From Thermothelomyces thermophilus ATCC 42464 (lineage: Eukaryota > Ascomycota > Sordariomycetes > Sordariales > Chaetomiaceae), in contig NC_016472.1 of the NCBI RefSeq assembly GCF_000226095.1, positions 1,674,001-1,738,000 on the forward strand: a DNA stretch of 64,000 bases. Reading direction: 5' to 3'. Under the pieces are notes generated by a model. The model saw only the letters and a list, made by a program, of their open reading frames with translations, was not told the origin of the DNA and searched no databases. A program made the position numbers and the translations under genes. Below, piece after piece: positions 57,250 to 64,000 of this stretch. How positions within the stretch are numbered: position 1 is the first letter of the stretch; each line of letters begins with the position of its first letter.

Positions 57250-59072
57250 ATGTCTAACCTCTTCTCTGGAATGTGAGTCCGACCGCCCTTCGCTTCCACC
57301 GCTTGCTTCCCCGCAAATCACCAACCTCCACCTCCAACACCCCGTTCGTGCACCTGGCCTGCACATTGAGCCGCGTCGAGCCAGCCGTGCGTAAGAGTGT
57401 GTTAGCAGATTTTCAACGCTTTTCCTTCAAGCCACAGCTCTCTCCAATGTCGTGTCAAAGCAAGTAGTTCTTGTTTACCGCTTTGGGCTCCTCAGGGGAC
57501 AGTGTTCAAAGGCTGTGTGCTCAGGGGTAGGGTAGTGCCACCCCAAGTTTCAACCTCCTCCGCCCCTCCCCCGGTTCCTATCCTTCCCCCTCCCTTTCCC
57601 CTGCTGTTTTACTCACAAAGCAAGAGCTGTTCGTCATATGTTTCATCACGGACAAAACTCATCATCCGTTCACGCAATGAAACCACTAGTGTGGCTCATT
57701 GTATTCGGCACTGTAAGAGTGTGTCCGACCAGAACCGAATATGGGGTGTGCCGCAAGAATTGATTTGTGGCTGATATGAGACCATGTTTGCAAGCAACTA
57801 TGCATCCTCGTCTTGATTGCGCATTGAGCCTCGTCACCACACCTTTTTCCCGCCTCTTAGCTAGCCGCGTTGTGGCTAACTGACAAACAGCAACGCCCGC
57901 TTCCGCGGCCAGAGAAGCCCAAACTCGGGCGCAAGCTCCCCGAGCCCCGAGCAGCAGCAGGCGCAGGCGCAAGCACAGGCTCAAGCACAAGCGCAAGCCC
58001 AGGGACAACACCCAGGAAATCTACCCCAAGGGCAGCCAGGAAGCCAGTCTTCCTCCTCCAATCTTGCAGTGAAGCTCCCGCCACTCCCCACCTCGCCATC
58101 ACTTGCTGAGACCATCGGCATGGACCAGGCCAGCGGCATGGTGCCGTCAGCGGAGGAGGTTCTCGCTTCGTACCACCTGCCTCCCGTGAAACCTCTGTGG
58201 CTCAACGCCAACTATGCGAAGCACATCGTCAAGGGTAACTTTCTCACGCTCAGCGCAAAGCCCAAGACGGTCGAGATGGGGGAATGGATTGCGCACCAAG
58301 GTGAGCATTGAATCGCCGGCGGTGGCCGGCTCAGGCACAACGGCGGCTGACCCCCGTCTGCTAGTTGTCGACCACTGGAGGATGTTGATTACTTTTATCC
58401 GCCTGGTCCACGACAAGGAAGAGGATGGCACCTCCATCTGCAATTCTAGGAGATGCGCCAAGATGTCGGCAGGAAGGCGAGTCGGCCTATCGAACCCCCT
58501 TTTTAAGTGAACAAATGTATACTAACTGCACCAGCAACCACTCGTTCACCTGGCTCAACTCTCGGTACCAGCCCGTCGAGATCCCCGCCTACGAGTACTT
58601 GACCCTCGTGCAGCGGTACATCACGGGTAAACTCGATGACACAAGCATCTTCCCAACGGACCCAGCTGGCGTCTCGTACGCCGACAACCCGGCCTTCTGC
58701 ACCCCGGTACCGGAATCAGGCCCGGATTGGGTGGGTAAGCGGAGTGGGTTTCCACAGAATTTCATGGAGACGTGCCAGACCATCTTCCGCCAGATGTTCC
58801 GGGTTTATGCCCACCTGTACTGGTCACACTTCGAGGACATGTTCTGCCTGAACCTCGAGAAGTCGATGAACAGCTGCTTCAGCCACTTCATCCTCACCGC
58901 AACCACGTTGAACCTGCTGAAGAAGTCGGATCTCGAGCCCATGCAGCCGCTGATCGACCTCTGGGCGGCTCTCGGGACGTTTCCTCAGGGATCCAAGGCG
59001 TACGAGATTGCCAACATTGCAGTTGGACAGCTGCTGATCCAGAAGGCGGGGGGACCGCCCGCCAGTAATTGA
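57250..59072 (+). CDS. mob-2: MOB2-type kinase activator (Mob1/phocein family)
   Basis: Exons 57250-57272, 57891-58300, 58365-58476 and 58535-59072, product 360 aa. Phase works at every junction. Exon 1 codes for eight residues (MSNLFSGI, the last codon split); intron 1 is 618 nt, unusually long here. Intron 3 (58477-58534) starts GC, not GT (AAG|GCGAGT), and has a perfect ACTAAC branch site; only this choice gives the family sequence MSAGSNHSFTWLN. A (Gln-Ala)n repeat covers about residues 29-52. The Mob domain runs from about 135 to 350 with Zn ligands of the form CX4C (CNSRRC) and HX4H (HLYWSH). Mob2 proteins bind and activate NDR kinases (COT1 in Neurospora, Cbk1 in yeast) for polar growth. 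MOB2 over MOB1 or MOB3 is chosen from ASYHLPPVKPLWLN and the overall sequence. Confidence 0.88.
57974..58012 (+). repeat. Coding (Gln-Ala)n repeat in MOB2
   Basis: A near-tandem repeat of CAGGCGCAAGCA-type units encoding alternating Gln and Ala in the disordered N-terminus of MOB2. Repeat number is likely to vary between strains. Confidence 0.7.
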
Positions 59073-59415
59073 ACGGAGCGGGCCGGCCAGGCGCGCATGG
59101 ATAACAAGTGGGGGGAAACAAAAGAGATAATTCTGCATAGCGGGCGAAGTGAGAGCTGGGTGTGCGTCTAAGGGCAGCGTCAGAAAGCGGCACAGGAAGT
59201 GTGGATGGCACGACGTTCTTTGGCCACGTGTGATCCGATAAATGCAGAGCGGATACCCTATAGTTTACCCATCAAAACCAGAATCAGTTCAATGGGTTTG
59301 TGTCGTTAAGCATACAAATCACAGTATATCGCATCGGTTTTCACAGCGACGTTACCAGAGGTAGCCGGATCAAAAGCAAGCCTTTCCACACTCCCCCAAT
59401 GCCAGGCCGTCCCAC
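59073..59415. other. Convergent intergenic region, no gene seen
   Basis: 343 bp between MOB2 and the DUF3237 gene. Nothing recognisable apart from expected 3' UTR sequence. Confidence 0.6.
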
Positions 59416-60334
59416 CTACGCGGCAACCTCGCTGACCTTGTACTCGACAATGGTCGGCTTCCCGGGCTCGAAGACAAAGCGGCCCGAACCAACGTACACC
59501 TTTTCCTCCAGTGCCGCCAGTTCCTTGCTCCCGACCTCAAATTCGACAATGGAGACTAGACCCCCTCAATCAGCGAAACTTTTTCTATTTTTTTCCCTAC
59601 TGTCTTGCAACCGGAACACACAAGACAAACTAAAATCAAGGAAGATAAAAGCAAAAGAGAAAGGACAAAGAAGTAAAAGAAGAAAGAAAAGAAGGAACAA
59701 ACTTACAAGCCTCCCCAAAGTCGGTGGTCCCCGCATTCTCCTCGCCCCTCAGGACGCGGCCGGCGTCGCCCGTGGTGGCGATCTTGCCGCGGTACATGAA
59801 GCGCAGGAGGGAGCCCGTGGCGGCGTCGCGGGCGGTGCTCTGGACGTCGAGCCGGACGTGGCGGCCGTCGGGGGCCGCCTTGATGTAGTCGGCGCCGTGC
59901 TCGATCGCGGCGTCGAGCTTGATCGGGTACGACGGCTCCGAGACGATGGTGCCCCCCGTCGAGAGGAAGGGGACGACCGTCAGGGAGGAAGAGATGGCTT
60001 TTGGGGGTTCGATCGCAACCTATTGGTTTTTTTTTCCTGTTGTTCGTATTGTTTACGATTCCAATTGTTTACTGCAAGTGTGTAGGAGAATTGGGTGGGG
60101 GGGGGGGGGGGAATTGTTTGTCTCCAGCGGGCAGATTGGAAGAAGGAAGGAAAACGGGGGAGAAGGAGGAAAGGGGAGGCGGAGAAGTGAGGGAGAAGTG
60201 GCGTGTTGAGGGCGAGTTCTTTCCTTCCCGGAAAGGAAACTTTTGTGAGGACGGAATTGGGGAGTTGGATGCTGGGCTAGATCGCTGCTTACTTGGACCG
60301 TGAAGGCGGGGATGAGCTTTGGGAAGCCGGCCAT
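59416..60334 (-). CDS. DUF3237 family protein
   Basis: Three exons on the minus strand: 60334-60293, 60019-59707 and 59555-59416; product 164 aa; introns 273 and 151 nt, both GT...AG and longer than most here. The reading restores a typical DUF3237 protein: FLSTGGTIVSEPSYPIKLDA, GADYIKAAPDGRHVRLDV, LLRFMYRGKI, FGEAFSIVEFEVG and LEEKVYVGSGRFVFEPG. These are small soluble beta-barrel proteins, usually 140-170 aa, widespread in bacteria and fungi and of unknown biochemical role. There is no signal peptide, so it is probably cytosolic. Intron 1 contains a 15-nt C run in the transcript (60097-60111). I do not assign a function. Confidence 0.88.
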
Positions 60335-61636
60335 GGTGACGATCGGGCAACTCTTGTACTAAGGAGGAAGAAGTTGATGGGTGTTGGGATGATGTCACTT
60401 AGAATTCCGAGACAACTGATATATCCCAAGTCCACAGAATTGAGCTGGAATACCTGTTCGACCTACATGAGGGGCGCGAACGTTAAGCAACATCCGCAGG
60501 TGCCCTAGGTTCCACCAACCCCTCCGCTATCGCCTCATCGGACGGCAGGAGGGGCTTGCGTATCCGAGGACGCAATCACTTGGTACTGCCTGTAAATAGA
60601 ACCACCTCATGTAGGAGGCTTACATCTTATGTAAGGGTAGCTCCCTGCGGCGACCGTTGGGCGGTTTGTATGCAAGCCGAGTCGAGATGCTACCAGGTGC
60701 TCAGGACCTGGCGATCGTCCATCCATGTACCTTATGTAATGTATGCATTGTACTGTACTATCGTCCACAGCGATCCCTACATGCGCATCTGAGCCTGTCC
60801 GCTCAGGGTCGTGGGACATTGGGAAACCGTGGTGACCTCTTGGCGGTCCCAATGGGAGGAGGCACCTGCAGCTCAAGCTGCCGCTTCTCATTTGCTCGGG
60901 CATTACCCGACACTTACGACTATGCCATGAGGAAACCGATCGCCGACCTTGCCGGCAAAATGATGCGGATCCGAGGAGCAAGCAATGACTAGCAGAAATC
61001 CGTAGCGATCGCGCCGCAGCTGGGGCGCCCGGGGTTTCATTGATGGCGGTACGGGTAGCTGCAGAGGCCCACTAAGAATTATTCCGTGTTTCAAGCCGCC
61101 CAACCCCACGGGAACCAATAAGTGGCTGCCTCGATGGGGTGACATCACTTGAAGATTGGTCGAGGTGCCAACCCTCTCCATGCCCGCGCCCAAACCCGCC
61201 AACGTTTCTCCATCGAAAGTGTAGGGAAGCTTCAACAATGCGACTCTTTCCTCCATATTCTGCGGGCACGACCGGCCGAATAGCAGTTTTAAGTCAGTCC
61301 CGCCGAACTGCACTTACTGGGTCTCGACCCGCTGACCCCAGAGCCAGCACCTGATTGCCTTTGACCCTTCACTCCAAACCCACTAAGGAACGTGGCCCCA
61401 ATCATATTTCGGAGCACTTCGCTGGCCGCGCGAACCAGCCCCCAGCCCCGCGCTGCCTACACTAGTGTAGTGCGCCATTGCTCGACACAAGACCCCCGAA
61501 ATCCGAGGCGAGCTTCAAGACCCATGTGCCCAAATAGCAATACCCACGTTGTCGCGCGCCGAGACGCCACAGGCACCCGTTGAGCCTGATTCGCCAGCCT
61601 GGTCAGACCCGCCGTTTCGGGTGGTGATTATCCCCA
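60335..61636. other. Divergent intergenic 1.3 kb, no gene recognised
   Basis: Between the starts of the DUF3237 and MNR2-like genes. Frames of 90-136 codons on both strands overlap without domain. It probably holds both promoters. Confidence 0.55.
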
Positions 61637-64000
61637 ATGGAATTGTCCAAGAAGCAATCCCATCCGGACATGGCTGCCTCAGCCTCTGATCAAGCTTCAC
61701 ATCCCCCACCCCCGTCCGCCCCTGCCCCGAGAAGGCGGAAGAACCACAGGGGGGGAAGGAGGAAGAAGCAGAGAAGAAAGTCATTTGCCGCTCCCGCCGA
61801 CGAGATAGCACAGGACAACGTTAACGAAGGAGTGCTGGAAGACGCCTCGCAGCGCTTCTACGCGCGGCCTGGCGGCAACCTAAGCACGACAAGCATCGAA
61901 AGCGAGTCGCTGTTGGACCACAGGTAAGGCTTGTCAATGTTACCACAAGCTCGTTGTGACGTGTGGCTGATCCATCGCACCTCAGAGCCCAGCAGCCGTT
62001 TCTTCGACCCAGGCGCCCCTCGATAATGACGACGAGTGCCTCGTTCCCAACCCCACAAGCTAGCACAAGATTGACGGTCGCCACAAGGGCAGATAGCGAC
62101 GAGGAGGACGAGGGTGCGCCTCTTCTCTCGAGCCCGGTTTTCCCGAGAAGAGATACTTTTGGCGGTTACGGATCTGCAGATGCTTCGCGGAAGAACGGGC
62201 CCCCCAGCCACAGCGGCTCGAGCAAGGCGAGCAGCGCCAGGGGAAGACAGCCGGCCGATTCCTACAATGTCAATTATCCGCCCTCGGTCCCAGGGTCGCC
62301 CGCCCTGCACCCGACAAACCGCATGTCCATGAGCTTTGGCGACGTGCTCCTGCGTGACGAGATCGACCGCCGCGAGACCTCGACGACCAGAGGGAGCGGG
62401 GACGAAGGTGGCCGACCGTCACCATCGGACAGGAGGAAGACCATTGCGCTACAAGCCGAAGAAGACGTGTGCTTTCCGCAAGACGGCCTCTCCGAACTCG
62501 GAGACGAGGAGCCCTCCACTCGCGATCGTGACTCGGCGTCCCGCCAGAGGACTCGAAGGCGGTGTGGGAAATGGCCAGACCTTTCCATCTTGGACGAATG
62601 GAGTCGGTTTGAAAAGGAGGGCCGGAGCGAGGAGCGTCGTGTGAAGCGGATCACGGAACCGCAGCTGATTGACGGGAGGCTGAGGCCTGTTCACCGGGGA
62701 TGGTTTCAGGCCGAGGAGGCCGCCCCCTACCGCTTCACGTACTTCAACGAAGAGCTCCCGAGCACCATCCATAGTCAGACCATCTCCGAGCTGGTACAGC
62801 CCGGGGGCACCTTCAGAGACCTTTTCATGCCCGATCCCCCGATTCTCTCGGACACCTCGGATGGCGAAGAAGAGCAGGAGCAAGAACTTGACTTGTTTCA
62901 GGTGCTCGGAGGACAGAGCGGCGACCCAAGGATCCCAGCAAGACAGCCGTCTCTGGCAGCCACAAGCCAGGAATTCGAGCGGAAAACGTCCACAAACAGT
63001 GAGGCGACTAGAACGGGACCGGGCGGATGTGCCCCCTCAGACCTAAAGTCGCCGGACGCTTCCAAGCCGGCCCAGAATGGCAAACCGTCGAAAGCGCTCA
63101 AATACGGAGATCGCCCGGTCTGGTGGCTCGACGTTCTCAGTCCCACCGAGGCCGAGATGAAGGTGCTCTCCAAGGCCTTTGGGATCCACCCGCTCACGGC
63201 CGAGGATATCATGATGCAGGAACAGCGAGAGAAGGTGGAACTCTTCCGCAACTATTACTTTGTCAACTACCGCTCTTTCGACCAGGACCGGGCCAGCGAA
63301 AAGTTCCTCGAGCCCGTCAACATGTACGTCGTCGTGTTCCGGGAGGGCGTCCTCAGCTTCCACTTCTCCGTCACGCCGCACCCGGCCAACGTGCGGCGGC
63401 GTATCCGCCAGCTGCGCGACTACCTGATCCTCTCGTCAGACTGGATCTCGTACGCCATCATCGACGACATCACGGATGCATTCGGCCCCCTCATCCAAAA
63501 CATCGAAGACGAGGTCGACGACATCGACTATGCGATCCTGCAGATGCACTCGGAAGAAGACCACGCCTTGAGAGAGGAGAGGAGGCGGCTCAACGAGAAA
63601 TGCGACGCCTCGGCCGAAGTGAGGTCGGCCGAGGCCGGGCGGGATATGCTCCGGCGGGTCGGAGATTGCCGCAAGAAAGTCATGTCGCTGTATCGCCTGC
63701 TCAGCAACAAGGCCGACGTGATCAAGGGGTTCGCGAAGCGTTGCAACGAGCACTGGGAGGTGGCACCGCGGTCCGAGATCGGCTTGTACTTGGGCGACAT
63801 TCAGGATCATATCGTGACCATGACTTCGAACCTGAGTCACTATGAGAAGTGAGTTTCCCGTCCCCTATTCCCATAACCCGTTCCGGCCCTTTCGAATCGG
63901 CTCGCACAATACTAACCGAATCTCGCACCACAATTAAAGGATCTTGGCTCGCTCCCATGGGAACTACCTCGCGCAAATCAACATACGCATGAATGAGCGG
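61637..64000 (+). CDS. MNR2/ALR1-like CorA magnesium transporter (3' end beyond the window)
   Basis: Exons 61637-61923, 61986-63848 and 63940-beyond 64000; introns 62 and 91 nt, GT...AG; at least 737 residues are inside the window. I start at ATG 61637 (MELSKKQSH); an in-frame ATG at 61670 is an alternative. The N-terminal 370 residues are polar, with a Lys/Arg-rich patch (RRRKNHRGGRRKKQRRK) and many Ser/Pro. The CorA-type domain begins near PVWWLDVLSP and continues with FGIHPLTAEDIMMQEQREKVE, YFVNYRSF, HFSVTPHPANVRRRIRQL and DAFGPLIQNIEDEVDDID. The two transmembrane helices and the GMN filter motif would lie past the right edge and are not seen. The long cytosolic N-terminus matches fungal Alr1/Mnr2. 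Vacuolar Mnr2 versus plasma-membrane Alr1 cannot be settled from this part, but the sequence style favours Mnr2. Confidence 0.9.

Overview
This window looks like nuclear DNA of a filamentous ascomycete, most likely Sordariomycetes (Sordariales-like). The genes are GC-rich, and most introns are 53-97 nt with GT...AG ends and CTAAC/CTGAC-type branch sites. The gene set is fungal: ERB1, ALG6, PalC, LEO1, MOB2, ERV29 and an MNR2-type CorA transporter. The repeat half has the pattern left by repeat-induced point mutation (RIP): C-to-T and G-to-A changes, many TAG codons and TA-rich sequence.

Region 1 (1-29740) is a nested block of mutated mobile elements with no intact gene. Minus-strand Gypsy (Ty3) units sit in tandem and share LTRs (10-370, 7168-7528, 10298-10659); the array appears to continue left of the window. 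It abuts a LINE fragment (10660-11010), then a near-full-length Tad1-like LINE (11041-16230). A more heavily mutated plus-strand Gypsy relic follows (16231-~20600), then an unidentified minus-strand coding relic with a TATA-like site, an LTR-like sequence (21984-~22336), an unassigned 2.2 kb relic, and a second full-length copy of the same LINE (24536-29740). Base composition changes abruptly at about 29741.

Region 2 (29741-33258) is an apparently gene-free buffer of normal composition, rich in short dispersed motifs (TAGTGTA, TACGGAGTA, TAATCCGTA, GTATGTAT).

Region 3 (33259-64000) is gene-rich, with strands mostly alternating. It holds a hypothetical protein (+), a secreted GDSL/SGNH esterase (+), the ribosome-biogenesis factor ERB1 (-), an AflR-domain-like Zn2Cys6 regulator (+), the ER cargo receptor ERV29/SURF4 (-), a membrane-anchored cupredoxin (-), ALG6 (-), PalC (+), LEO1 (-), a MOB2-type kinase activator (+), a DUF3237 protein (-) and an MNR2-like Mg transporter (+) cut by the right edge. 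Exon-intron structures were worked out by hand from splice signals, reading phase and known family sequences. The genes serve unrelated housekeeping, secretory and signalling roles, and I see no biosynthetic cluster, defence island or CRISPR.

I found no clearly new biological system. The points most worth a second look are the LTR-sharing tandem array, the two LINE copies with very different mutation loads, a little-mutated island inside the RIP block, a GC-AG intron in MOB2, two 63-nt stop-free introns (one splitting the zinc cluster of the regulator), and an intron with a 17-nt G run just before its 3' splice site.
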